In this document: positions 50,591-59,315 of the stretch, piece after piece
Numbering within the stretch: the stretch's first letter is position 1
Layout of the letters: every line of letters starts with the position of its first letter
Source of the DNA: Paracoccus luteus
Lineage (GTDB): Bacteria > Pseudomonadota > Alphaproteobacteria > Rhodobacterales > Rhodobacteraceae
DNA: 64,000 bases
Reading direction: 5' to 3'
Assembly (NCBI RefSeq): GCF_004522155.1
Contig: NZ_SDEA01000001.1
Coordinates: 186,001 to 250,000 of the forward strand
The notes under the pieces: model-generated
Seen by the model: the letters and a program-made list of their open reading frames with translations, nothing else
The model's database searches: none
What the model was told of the DNA's origin: nothing
Translations under genes and position numbers: made by a program

Positions 50591-51217
50591 CTAGTCCTTG
50601 AAACTGCGGCTGTCCTTGATCTGGTCCCAGGCCCAGACCACCTCTTGCAGGCGATCCTCGTCCGAACGGTCGCCGCCGTTCATGTCGGGGTGAAGATCCT
50701 TGACCAGTGACTTGTATTGCTTGCGGATTTCCGGTTTGGTCCAGCTGTCCTTGGCCTCAAGGATGTCCAGCGCGCGGCGTTCCGTGGGCGGCAGCTTGCG
50801 GGCGGCGCGCAGCCGGGCGTCGGGGCTGGTGCCGTTCTGGCCGAGGATCTCCAGCGGATCCTCGACCCCGTGGCGCGCCCAGGCCTGTTCCTGCGTCGCG
50901 CGGCCAAAGGGGCGGGTGGGGCGTTCCCAGACGGTGGCATTGTCCAGGAACTCCTGGAACTCGGCCTCGGACTGGCCCTGGAAATAGTTCCAGTTCAGGT
51001 TGTATTCGCGGACGTGGTCCTTGCAGAACCAGTAGTAATCATCCAGCTGCTTGGGCGATTTCGGCGCGCGATACTGGCCGGGCGCATCGCAGCCGGCCTT
51101 GTCGCAGCGCCGGGTCGACGTCTCGAACGCGCCGGACATGCCGCGACGGCCCTTGGTCCGGCGCTTCTTGTCAGAGGCGGCAGAGATATCGAAACCGAAC
51201 GGGTCGTTGCTGGACAT
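50591..51217 (-). CDS. DnaJ-domain protein with N-terminal Cys-rich region
   Basis: 208-residue protein. The C-terminal J domain (about 150-205) retains the HPD tripeptide in VKDLHPDMNGG. The N-terminal part has RCDKAGCDAPG and later WFCKDHVREYN, so a Cys4-like or Cys3His zinc site is plausible. The N-terminus MSSNDPFGFDI is typical of this Rhodobacterales family. Divergent from bolA across 72 bp, an arrangement I recall as common in the order. No glycine-rich or substrate domain, so it is a co-chaperone-like protein with an unknown client. Confidence 0.85.
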   Translation of the reverse strand: MSSNDPFGFDISAASDKKRRTKGRRGMSGAFETSTRRCDKAGCDAPGQYRAPKSPKQLDDYYWFCKDHVREYNLNWNYFQGQSEAEFQEFLDNATVWERPTRPFGRATQEQAWARHGVEDPLEILGQNGTSPDARLRAARKLPPTERRALDILEAKDSWTKPEIRKQYKSLVKDLHPDMNGGDRSDEDRLQEVVWAWDQIKDSRSFKD

Positions 51218-51289
51218 AAGGGGCCTTCTTTGCGACTCGGGACCGGGAGTGTAGGGGTTTTGCACGGCTTTGAAAGAGGGACGGGACGA

Positions 51290-51550
51290 ATGGCGCGACT
51301 GATTGCCGACGAGATGCGGGACCGGCTGGCGGCGCTGGCGCCGTCGCGGCTGGAGGTGATCGACGAGAGCGAGCAGCACCACGGCCACGCCGGATGGCGC
51401 GAGGGCGGGCAGACGCATTACCGCATCCGCATGAGCGCGCCGGCCTTCGCGGGCATGGGCCGCGTCGACCGGCACCGGCTGGTCAACCGCACGCTGGGCG
51501 ACATCGTGCCGCGCATCCACGCGCTGGCGCTGGAACTGTCGGCCGAATAG
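51290..51550 (+). CDS. bolA: BolA family protein
   Basis: 86-residue BolA protein; BolA proteins work with monothiol glutaredoxins in iron-sulfur trafficking and stress morphology. The conserved FVDSRF-like region here is HYRIRMSAPAFAGMGRVDRHRLV, preceded by ESEQHHGHAG with the His ligand. VNRTLGDIV and IHALAL complete the fold. GGGACGA precedes the ATG at 51290; the frame stays open upstream only through non-coding DNA. Confidence 0.92.
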   Translation: MARLIADEMRDRLAALAPSRLEVIDESEQHHGHAGWREGGQTHYRIRMSAPAFAGMGRVDRHRLVNRTLGDIVPRIHALALELSAE

Positions 51551-51759
51551 CGCCGCGCCCCGCCGAAGGACGACGGCCGGTCCGGCGGCTTTTGGGGCGG
51601 TCCGGCTCCACCGCCCCGGCGCGGCGGGGTCGATGTGGGCGCGGGCCGCGCGCGGGTCAAGTGCCGCCATCTTTGCCGACCGTTAGCGGCCCCAGTCTTG
51701 CCGCTGCGTGACCGCGCGCCTAGAACCCGGCCAGCGCTGGCCCAACAAGGAACCTCACC

Positions 51760-52725
51760 ATGACCGCCCCCAAGGATTTCAACGACCGCATGCTGTCCCT
51801 GGGACTGGCCCGCGTCAGCGAGGCGGCGGCGCATGCCTCGGCCCGGCTGATCGGGCGCGGCGACGAAAAGGCCGCCGACCAGGCCGCCGTCAACGCCATG
51901 CGCGACCAGCTGAACATGCTGGACATCAAGGGCGTCGTCGTCATCGGCGAGGGCGAGCGCGACGAGGCCCCGATGCTGTTCATCGGCGAAGAGGTGGGCA
52001 CCGGCAACGGCCCCGACGTGGACATCGCGCTGGACCCGCTGGAAGGCACGACCCTGACCGCCAAGGACATGCCGAACGCGCTGACCGTGATCGCGATGGC
52101 GCCGCGCGGCACGCTGCTGCACGCGCCCGACGTCTATATGGACAAGCTGGCCGTCGGGCCGGGCTATGAAAAGGACGTGGTCAGCCTTGAGATGTCCCCG
52201 CGCGAACGCGTCCTGGCGCTGGCCGCGGCTGGCGGCGTCAAGCCGCAGGACATCACCGTCTGCATCCTGGAACGCCCGCGGCACGAGGAGATGATCGCCG
52301 AGGTCCGTTCCACCGGCGCCGCGATCCGCCTGATCACCGACGGCGACGTGGCGGGCGTCATCCACGTAGCCGAGGCCGACAAGACCGGCATCGACATGTA
52401 TATGGGTTCCGGCGGCGCGCCCGAGGGGGTGCTGGCGGCGGCCGCGCTGAAATGCATGGGCGGGCAGATGTGGGGCCGTCTGATGTTCCGCAACGACGAC
52501 GAACGCGGCCGCGCCGGCAAGGCCGGCATTACCGACCTGAACCGCATCTATACCCGCGACGAGATGGTGACGGCCGATGTGATCTTTTCCGCGACCGGCG
52601 TCACCAACGGTTCCATCGTGCAGGGCTTGCGCCGCGAGCCGCATTTCATCGAGACCGAGACGATCCTGATGCGGTCCAAGACCGGATCGGTGCGCCGCAT
52701 GTTCTATCGCAACCCGATCAAGTGA
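51760..52725 (+). CDS. glpX: Class II fructose-1,6-bisphosphatase
   Basis: Dephosphorylates fructose 1,6-bisphosphate (and in some autotrophs sedoheptulose bisphosphate) in gluconeogenesis/Calvin cycle. 321 residues. Metal and substrate motifs are VVIGEGERDEAPMLF near 60, DIALDPLEGTT near 87, and GSGGAPEGVLAAAALKC near 215. AAGGAA precedes the ATG. Lies near class I aldolase and pgk but as a separate unit. Confidence 0.95.
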   Translation: MTAPKDFNDRMLSLGLARVSEAAAHASARLIGRGDEKAADQAAVNAMRDQLNMLDIKGVVVIGEGERDEAPMLFIGEEVGTGNGPDVDIALDPLEGTTLTAKDMPNALTVIAMAPRGTLLHAPDVYMDKLAVGPGYEKDVVSLEMSPRERVLALAAAGGVKPQDITVCILERPRHEEMIAEVRSTGAAIRLITDGDVAGVIHVAEADKTGIDMYMGSGGAPEGVLAAAALKCMGGQMWGRLMFRNDDERGRAGKAGITDLNRIYTRDEMVTADVIFSATGVTNGSIVQGLRREPHFIETETILMRSKTGSVRRMFYRNPIK

Positions 52726-53082
52726 CGGCGCCGGGCGGTGCCGGGCTGTGGCCCGGTGCCGTCCGTGGCGCGCCTTGCGTTTGCCGCAGGGTCGGGACGC
52801 CCGCGTCGAGATCCACCGCGCGGCGGCCGCCCGTAACCGGCAGCTGCGGCGTCGCGTGTCAGGAGACGGGTGCAAGGGGCGCGGGACAACGTCCGGCAGA
52901 CGCTGAAAGCGCACCCGCCACGCCCGCGCGTCCGCCAGCGGCGCAACGCGCGGTCCGGCGGCCCGCCGGAAGCGCCACTTGCCCGCACCGGGGCGCTCGA
53001 CTACCAATCCTGCACCCCGGCCTTGTCCCGTGATCGCCGGACGGGCAGGGCGGCGACTGCGGACCAGACACGAGTGGAGCCG
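52726..53082. other. Intergenic region between glpX and the OYE homologue
   Basis: 357 bases, very GC-rich. An imperfect inverted repeat follows the glpX stop (about 52732-52775) without a T run. The remainder shows no supported gene, repeat or clear promoter. GTGGAG precedes the next ATG. Confidence 0.6.
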
Positions 53083-54201
53083 ATGACCCCCAGTCTTTTC
53101 AAGCCCTTCGCTGTCGGCACCCTCAGGCTGGCCAACCGCATCGTCATCGCGCCGATGTGCCAGTATTCGGCGGTCGATGGCTGCACGACGGACTGGCACA
53201 CGATCCATTACGGCCACCTTGCGCTGTCCGGCGCGGCGCTGCTGACGATCGAGGCGACGGCCGTGCTGCCCGAGGGGCGCATCACCTATGCCGATGTCGG
53301 CCTGTGGTCGGACGAAACCGAAGAGGCGCTGGGCCGCACCATCGAAAGCCTGCGCCGCTGGTCGGACATGCCCATCGCCATCCAGCTGGCCCATGCCGGT
53401 CGCAAGGCCTCGACGGACCTGCCGTGGCAGGGCGGCGCCCAGATCGCGCCGGATCACCCGCACGGCTGGCAGACCGTCGCCCCCGGCGCGGACCCGTTTC
53501 AGGACGGCGATCATGCCCCGGTCGCGCTGGACGACGAGGGGCTGGACCGGGTCCGTTCCGGTTTCGCCGACGCCGCCCGGCGCGCGGCCCGGCTGGGCAT
53601 CGACGCGGTGCAGATCCACGCCGCGCACGGATACCTGCTGCACCAGTTCCTGTCGCCGCTGTCGAACCGGCGGGGCGACGATTACGGCGGCAGCGCCGAA
53701 AACCGGATGCGCTTCCCGCTCGAGGTGTTCGACGCCGTCCGCAGCGCCTTCCCTGCCGATCGGCCGGTGACGGTGCGCGTCTCGGGCACCGACTGGGTGG
53801 ACGGGGGCTGGGACGTCGCCCGGACCGTCGCGCTGGCGCAGGCGCTGCAGGCGCGCGGCTGCGACGCGATCCATGTGTCCAGCGGCGGGCTTGACCCGCG
53901 CCAGCAGATCCCCGTCGGCCCCAGCTATCAGGTGCCGCTGGCCCGCGCCGTCAAGCAGGCGACCACCATGCCCGTGGTCGCTGTGGGGCTGATCACCGGC
54001 TATGACCAGGCCGACGCGATCATCGGCACGGGCGACGCCGACCTGATCGCGCTGGCCCGCACGATCCTGTTCGACCCGCGCTGGCCCTGGCACGCGGCGG
54101 CGCATCTGGGCGCGCGGGTCAGCGCCCCGAACCAGTATCTGCGCTCGCAGCCCCGGCAGTATCGCGCGCTGTTCGACCTGGACGAAAGCGGCGAAAGCTG
54201 A
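53083..54201 (+). CDS. Old Yellow Enzyme-family NADH:flavin oxidoreductase (YqjM-like)
   Basis: 372-residue FMN oxidoreductase that reduces activated alkenes. LANRIVIAPMCQYSA near 17-31 has the Cys of the YqjM class; QLAHAGRKAS near 105, the substrate-binding HAAHGYLLHQFLSPLSN near 180, and GDDYGGSAENR follow. FMN phosphate loop is near GLITGYDQADAI. In tandem with a HpcH/HpaI aldolase 42 bp downstream, so the two may share a pathway. Substrate unknown. Confidence 0.92.
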   Translation: MTPSLFKPFAVGTLRLANRIVIAPMCQYSAVDGCTTDWHTIHYGHLALSGAALLTIEATAVLPEGRITYADVGLWSDETEEALGRTIESLRRWSDMPIAIQLAHAGRKASTDLPWQGGAQIAPDHPHGWQTVAPGADPFQDGDHAPVALDDEGLDRVRSGFADAARRAARLGIDAVQIHAAHGYLLHQFLSPLSNRRGDDYGGSAENRMRFPLEVFDAVRSAFPADRPVTVRVSGTDWVDGGWDVARTVALAQALQARGCDAIHVSSGGLDPRQQIPVGPSYQVPLARAVKQATTMPVVAVGLITGYDQADAIIGTGDADLIALARTILFDPRWPWHAAAHLGARVSAPNQYLRSQPRQYRALFDLDESGES

Positions 54202-54243
54202 GGCTTTGCGGCGCGGCAAGAACAACACCGGCGGGGCAGGACG

Positions 54244-55050
54244 ATGTTCAGAAACAAGCTCAGGCAGATGCACGCGGGCGGGCAGCCGATCCTGAACGGC
54301 TGGCTGTCCATCGGCAGCACCATGACGGCCGAGATCATGGCGGCGCAGGGCTACGATTCGGTCACCATCGACATGCAGCACGGGGCGCTGGATTACCGCG
54401 ACGCGCTGTTGATGATGCAGGCGATGCGCGGCTGGGACGTGACGCCCGTCGTGCGCGTGCCGTGGCGCGAGCCGGGGATCGTCATGAAGGCGCTGGACGC
54501 GGGCGCGCAGGCGATCATCTGCCCGATGATCAACACCGCGCGCGAGGCTGCCGACTTTGTCAGCCTGATCCACTATCCGCCCAAGGGGCAGCGCAGTTCC
54601 GGGCCGACGCGCGCGGCGGTCGCCTATGGCGGCTATGGCGTCGAGGCGAACGACGAGGTGCTGGGCTTTGCCATGATCGAGACGCGGGACGGCGTGGAAA
54701 ACCTGGACGAGATCGTGGCGGTTCCGGGGCTGGGTGGCGTCTATGTCGGCCCCTCGGACCTGACGCTGAGCACGCAGGGTGGGCGGCTTGGGCCCGGCTT
54801 TGACCGGGAAGAGCCGGAAATGATCGCGCTGATCCAGACCATACTGGCCGCCTGCAAGCGCCACGGCATCATGGCGGGCCTGCATTGCGGGACGCCCGAC
54901 TATGCCGCCCGCGCCATCGGCTGGGGATTCGACCTGACGACGCTGTCGGGCGACACGGCGCTTTTGGCCGCCGCCGCGTCCCAGTCGGTTCGGAAATGGC
55001 GCGAAAGGGTCGGCGGCGCGCCCGTGGGCGGGGGCGGACGGGCTGGCTAG
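54244..55050 (+). CDS. HpcH/HpaI-type aldolase
   Basis: 268-residue metal-dependent class II pyruvate aldolase family member. Motifs are TIDMQHGALDY near 40, VVRVPWREPG near 75, GAQAIICPMINTAREA (about 92-108), FAMIETRDGVENLDEI with the metal Glu near 143, and YVGPSDLTLS near 168. It makes or cleaves 4-hydroxy-2-oxo acids, or acts on citramalyl-type substrates. GGGCAGG precedes the ATG. The C-terminus ends in Gly/Ala-rich residues. Confidence 0.88.
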   Translation: MFRNKLRQMHAGGQPILNGWLSIGSTMTAEIMAAQGYDSVTIDMQHGALDYRDALLMMQAMRGWDVTPVVRVPWREPGIVMKALDAGAQAIICPMINTAREAADFVSLIHYPPKGQRSSGPTRAAVAYGGYGVEANDEVLGFAMIETRDGVENLDEIVAVPGLGGVYVGPSDLTLSTQGGRLGPGFDREEPEMIALIQTILAACKRHGIMAGLHCGTPDYAARAIGWGFDLTTLSGDTALLAAAASQSVRKWRERVGGAPVGGGGRAG

Positions 55051-55287
55051 AACGGGGCGGCCTCCGCGGTCCCCGGCGGCCTGACCCTGCCCTTGCCAAG
55101 GCCCGGCCATCCTTTTGTGGCGGTTGGTGTTTTGCACCGGATGTCGGGGCGCCACCCGATTTCCATCACCGGCACGGACAAGGCATCCGCTTTCGCCCCC
55201 GGCAGCGTTTCGCTTGTGGGGGGCACGGTCTGTCGCTAGATGTCGGAAAGGTGCGGATTGTCGCCCCGATTGCGCGACCCACGACCA

Positions 55288-56379
55288 ATGGACTCCACGC
55301 CTTCGTCCGACAAACCGCCTGCCTCGTCCCATCGGGAAGGGGGAACGAGCGTTCGAACGCTCACCGGTCGAGAGCCATTCGTGCGCCAGATAGAAGACAC
55401 GCTGAAGCAACACTATGCCGCGATCATCGAGGGTTCCGACGACGCCATCGTCGCCAAGGATCTCAGCAGCATCATCCTGACCTGGAACGGCGGCGCCCAG
55501 CGGATCTTCGGCTATGAGGCGCACGAGGTGATCGGCAAGCCGATCACGATCCTTTTCCCGGAAGACCGGCAGGACGAAGAGGCGGGGTTCATCAGCCGCC
55601 TGCGGGCGGGCGAACGGATCGACCATTTCGAAACGATCCGAAAGGACAAGAACGGCAATCTGATCCCGGTCTCGGTGACGATTTCCCCCGTTCGGAATGC
55701 GGCCGGAGAGATCGTCGGCGCGTCCAAGATCGCGCGGGACATCACCGCGCAGCATCGCGCGGCCGAACAGCAGCGCCTTTTGCTGTCCGAGATGCGGCAC
55801 CGGGTCGGGAACTGCTTTGCGATCGCAAGCGGGCTGTTGCCGCTGTGCGCGGAACAGGCCGCGACCGTGGACGATCTGGTCAGCCTGATGCGCGGACGCT
55901 TTCGCGCGCTTGCGTCGGCGCATGCGCTGGCCGCCCCGACGCTGGCCGTGGACGGGGTCCAGGCGGGCCACCGTCCGCTGGACGCGCTGCTGTCGGCGAT
56001 CCTCGATCCCTTTACCCGGACGACCCCCGTGGCGGTCGCCGTGGACAGCATCGACGTCGGCAGCCGGGCCGTGACGCCGCTTGCGCTGGTGTTCTATGAG
56101 CTTTGCACCAATGCCGTGAAATACGGCGCGTTGTCCCAGCCGACCGGGCGTCTTTCGATCGCGGGCGAACGCCGCGGCGACCGGTTCGTCATCCGCTGGA
56201 CCGAGGAATGCGAGATCGCGCCGCGCGCGGACGGCGGGCAGGGGACCGGCTTTGGCACCACCATGTGCGAGGCGGCGGTGCGCGACCAGCTTGAGGGATC
56301 GTTCCAGCGGACCTTCACGCCGCAGGGGATGCACGCGGTCCTGGACCTCAGCCTCGACTGCCTGACCCGCGGCGACTGA
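55288..56379 (+). CDS. PAS-domain HWE-family sensor histidine kinase
   Basis: About 363-residue soluble kinase. PAS domain (about 40-165, IEGSDDAIVAKDLSSIILTWN, with a PAC GASKIARDITAQ) then the HWE/HisKA_2 region with MRHRVGNCFAIASGLL (phospho-His) and an ATPase domain with LVFYELCTNAVKYGAL and GTGFGTTMCEAAV. No membrane segment. Start uncertain: ATG 55240, ATG 55288 or GTG 55381 are all in frame and none has a good ribosome binding site. HWE kinases often signal to general stress regulators, but no response regulator is adjacent. Its 3' end is duplicated just after the stop. Confidence 0.85.
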   Translation: MDSTPSSDKPPASSHREGGTSVRTLTGREPFVRQIEDTLKQHYAAIIEGSDDAIVAKDLSSIILTWNGGAQRIFGYEAHEVIGKPITILFPEDRQDEEAGFISRLRAGERIDHFETIRKDKNGNLIPVSVTISPVRNAAGEIVGASKIARDITAQHRAAEQQRLLLSEMRHRVGNCFAIASGLLPLCAEQAATVDDLVSLMRGRFRALASAHALAAPTLAVDGVQAGHRPLDALLSAILDPFTRTTPVAVAVDSIDVGSRAVTPLALVFYELCTNAVKYGALSQPTGRLSIAGERRGDRFVIRWTEECEIAPRADGGQGTGFGTTMCEAAVRDQLEGSFQRTFTPQGMHAVLDLSLDCLTRGD

Positions 56380-56440
56380 CGGCCGCCAGCGCCGGCCGCG
56401 TTCCAACCTGACCCGCGGCGACTGACGGCCGCCGGCGCCG
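56361..56440 (+). repeat. 46-bp direct duplication over the kinase stop codon
   Basis: The segment from 56361 (the last kinase codons and the TGA) recurs at 56407, with 27 identical bases then near identity, offset 46 bp. The second copy is non-coding. Confidence 0.85.
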
Positions 56441-56455
56441 CGCCACGCCGGAACG

Positions 56456-57493
56456 TCAGGCGCCGTAACGCTGCCGGGCCTCGCGGAACGAGGTCAGGCG
56501 GCTCAGCTCCTCGTCCCACAGATGCAGCCTGACCGAGCGCAGGCTTTCCCGCGGCGTCAGCCGCTGCGCGTCGGCCAGTTCGGCGTGGTCGCGCAGGATT
56601 TCCGGCAGGCGATAGAACGGGATGCGGCTGTAAAGATGGTGGACGTGGTGGATGCCGATGTTGGCGGACAGCCAGCGCAGCGGCGCGGGCAGCACGTAAT
56701 GCGACGATCCCGCCAGCGCCGCCTCGTGCAGCTGCCATTCGTCGTTGGCGGCCCAGTGCGTCTGCTCGAACTGGTGCTGGACATAGAACAGCCAGACCCC
56801 GATGGTCGCCGCGATCACCGAAGTCGGGATATAGATCAGCAGCACGGGCGTCATGCCCCCCAGCCAGATCATCAGCGCAAGGACGATGGCGATGGTGGCA
56901 TTCGTCCCCATCGCCGAAATCCAGTATCGCCAGCCGGACGCCATCAGCCCCAAGGGCAGGCGGTTCTGCAGCAGGAACAGATAGCTGGGGCCCAGCACGA
57001 ACAGCACCAGCGGGTGCCGGTAAAGGCGATACATCAGCCTGCCCATCGGCCCGCGCGCGCGGTATTCGGCGACGGTCAGCGTCAGGACGTCGCCGATGCC
57101 GCGCTGGTCCAGGTTGCCGTGCTGGGCGTGGTGGATGGAATGGGTGCGCCGCCACACGTCATAGGGCGTCAGCGTCAGCACCCCCAGGCAGCGGCCGACC
57201 CAGTCCTGCGCCCTGCGGCTGTGAAAGAACGAGGCATGGCCGCAATCGTGCTGAATGCAGAAGATGCGCACCAGGAACAGGCCATTCAGTATCGCGATGC
57301 AGACGGTCAGCCAATAGCCGACCGACATCGCCGCCCAGGCCAGCGCCCACAGCAGCACAAAGGGGACCAGCGTGACCACCAGTTCAAGGATGCTGCGGCG
57401 GGTGGACGGCTCGCGATACTTGGCAAGAACCCGGACCCAGTCCTTGGCCGAACGCGCCTGGCCAGCCGGCGCGTCGTCGAAAGTTGTCGGCAT
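56456..57493 (-). CDS. Fatty acid desaturase family protein
   Basis: 345-residue membrane di-iron desaturase. Three His boxes: HDCGH (about 82), HSIHHAQHGN (about 119), HHVHH near 280. Four or more hydrophobic segments lie around 40-80 and 185-225. It introduces a double bond into an acyl chain or related lipid; the exact position is not predictable. ATG 57493 (MPTTFDD) chosen; an upstream ATG at 57526 adds 11 residues. Confidence 0.9.
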   Translation of the reverse strand: MPTTFDDAPAGQARSAKDWVRVLAKYREPSTRRSILELVVTLVPFVLLWALAWAAMSVGYWLTVCIAILNGLFLVRIFCIQHDCGHASFFHSRRAQDWVGRCLGVLTLTPYDVWRRTHSIHHAQHGNLDQRGIGDVLTLTVAEYRARGPMGRLMYRLYRHPLVLFVLGPSYLFLLQNRLPLGLMASGWRYWISAMGTNATIAIVLALMIWLGGMTPVLLIYIPTSVIAATIGVWLFYVQHQFEQTHWAANDEWQLHEAALAGSSHYVLPAPLRWLSANIGIHHVHHLYSRIPFYRLPEILRDHAELADAQRLTPRESLRSVRLHLWDEELSRLTSFREARQRYGA

Positions 57494-57885
57494 TGACGCC
57501 CCTGTGCTTGAGCCACGTATGCCCATCGGCCCGCACGGCGTTTCCTGTTGGCGTCATCTAGGGGGCGCGGACCGTCCCGGCAAGCGGCGACGTCAAGACC
57601 GGCAAGGTTGCGGCCCGCCGGGCGTTGGCGGAAGGGTGCGGCCGGGAAGAACGGAACGGTCACGGCCCCGGGGGTGTCGGTTGGCGGACGCGGCCGAACC
57701 GGCCACCTTGGGACGCGGGCGCCGTCGCCACGCGGGCGGCGGCCTGCGCGTCGGCGCGTCACGCCCGTGACCCTGCCGCGGGTGCCCCGCCGCCTGCTCC
57801 CCGCCAAGGCCGCTTGTCGCGCGCCGCACGTCCCGCCGCAGTTTCGTGGCGGCGCCGCCTTGCCCCTGCACAAGGGCCGCGTGGT
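57494..57885. other. Intergenic region between desaturase and MocR-type gene
   Basis: 392 bases upstream of the desaturase start and downstream of the MocR-type stop. GC-rich with no convincing coding sequence; open frames here look like chance readings. No clear terminator for the regulator was found. Confidence 0.6.
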
Positions 57886-59223
57886 TCAGCCGCCCTTGCA
57901 GGCCAGGACGATATGCGGCGCCGTCGCCTGCAGGACGCGTTCATCCATGATGCCCGTGGCGATGCGGACGTGATGCGAAGGGCCGAAGCTCGACTTCGAT
58001 CCCGGCTGGACGGCGATGCCGCGCGCAGCCAGCGTGACCAGGGCATAGCTTTCGGACCGCACCGGCGCGCGCAGGCACAGCCCGCCCCCCGGCCCGATCG
58101 GGATGGCGTCGTCGCGCAGCCGGGTGGCCAGCGCGTCGCGGCGGTCCTGATAGGTGCGGCGCGCGCGGTCCAGCAGTGCCTGCGCCTGCGCGTCCTGCAA
58201 AAGCCAGCATGCGGCGCCCTGCAGGATGCGGCTGGTCCACCCCGAGCTGAACAGGCGGAAGGCCTGGATTTCCTCGATCAGGGGGACGGTGGACGACATC
58301 ACCGCCAGCCGCAGATCGGGGCCAAGCGATTTCGAGAAGGACAGGATGTGGATGACCCGGTCCGGCAGCCAGCGGCCAAGCGACTGCCGGGGCAGCATCG
58401 CCAGATCGCCCACGCCGTCATCCTCGATGATCAGCGTGTCCGATGCCGCAAGCACGTCGCGCAGTTCCGTCAGGCGCGCGGGCGTCAGCATGTGGCCGGT
58501 CGCGCCATGCAGGCGCGGCTGGAACAGGAAGGCCGACGGGCGCTGCGCCAGCGCCTGCGCCAGCAGGTCCGGGCGCGGACCCTGATCGTCGCAATCGACG
58601 GGCAGGATCGTCAGGTCCATGTCCTCCAGAATGTCCAGCAGGCGCATGGGGGTCGGATGTTCGACCGCGATCACCGCGCCGGGACGGATCAGCGCGTGCA
58701 GCGCCGTATAGATGCCGTTGTATCCCCCGTTCACCGCCAGCAGCGCGCCGGCGTCATAGGGCCAGTCCCGGCGCAGGCAGCGGTCAAGGGCGGGCAGGAT
58801 GCGTTCGCGGTCATAGCTGTTGAGACCGGCGACCGCCGCCCCGGCCGCCAGCGCCGGTTCCAGCGCGGGCAGCAGCCGCGTGTCGGGGGCCGCGCGGGAC
58901 AGGTCGATGATGTCGGGGCCGTAATTGGCCACGCTGGCCATGCGTTCGGGGCGCGCGCCGCCGCCCACGCTGGCGCTGACGCGGGTGCCGCGCCGGCCGC
59001 TGCCTTCGATGACCCTGTGCCGGCGCAGGCTTTTCCACGCCTGCGACACCGTGGCGGGGCTGACGCCCATCTCGCGCGCAAGTTCGCGGATGGTGGGAAG
59101 CTGGGCGCCGACCGGCAGTTCGCCCGACCGGATCAGGGCCGACACCTCATGCGCGATCGCGCGGGCCGAGCGGCCGGACATGCGCGCCGCCAGCCAGTTT
59201 GCATCCATACCCAAGGTTCGCAT
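57886..59223 (-). CDS. MocR-type (GntR/aminotransferase) transcriptional regulator
   Basis: 445 residues: an N-terminal GntR winged helix (about 15-80, LPTIRELAREMGVSPATVSQAW), a linker, and a class I aminotransferase-like domain with IIEDDGVGDL and the PLP-binding Lys in LSFSKSLGPDLRLA near 305. MocR proteins use PLP plus an amine or amino acid ligand to control neighbouring genes. It is divergent from the transport/amidohydrolase operon, with paired repeats in the gap, so it probably regulates that operon. Confidence 0.9.
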   Translation of the reverse strand: MRTLGMDANWLAARMSGRSARAIAHEVSALIRSGELPVGAQLPTIRELAREMGVSPATVSQAWKSLRRHRVIEGSGRRGTRVSASVGGGARPERMASVANYGPDIIDLSRAAPDTRLLPALEPALAAGAAVAGLNSYDRERILPALDRCLRRDWPYDAGALLAVNGGYNGIYTALHALIRPGAVIAVEHPTPMRLLDILEDMDLTILPVDCDDQGPRPDLLAQALAQRPSAFLFQPRLHGATGHMLTPARLTELRDVLAASDTLIIEDDGVGDLAMLPRQSLGRWLPDRVIHILSFSKSLGPDLRLAVMSSTVPLIEEIQAFRLFSSGWTSRILQGAACWLLQDAQAQALLDRARRTYQDRRDALATRLRDDAIPIGPGGGLCLRAPVRSESYALVTLAARGIAVQPGSKSSFGPSHHVRIATGIMDERVLQATAPHIVLACKGG

Positions 59224-59236
59224 CCGCCCTTATTTC

Positions 59237-59264
59237 GATCAGTAACGTAATACTCTTTGATCAG
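59237..59264. promoter_or_regulatory. Paired GATCAG repeats between the MocR gene and its operon
   Basis: GATCAG occurs at 59237-59242 and 59259-59264, 22 bp apart (two helical turns), in the 92-bp divergent gap. MocR regulators usually bind direct repeats so spaced. The second copy sits in TTTGATCAGGG. Confidence 0.5.
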
Positions 59265-59315
59265 GGTTTGTATAGGTCATATCGTTGAACAAAGGGCCGG
59301 CAAAAAGGATCGAAC

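Noticed and set aside
51418..56406. Minus-strand open frame of over 1600 codons opposite glpX, OYE, aldolase and kinase
   Set aside because: Crosses five well-supported plus-strand genes and has shadow-frame composition.
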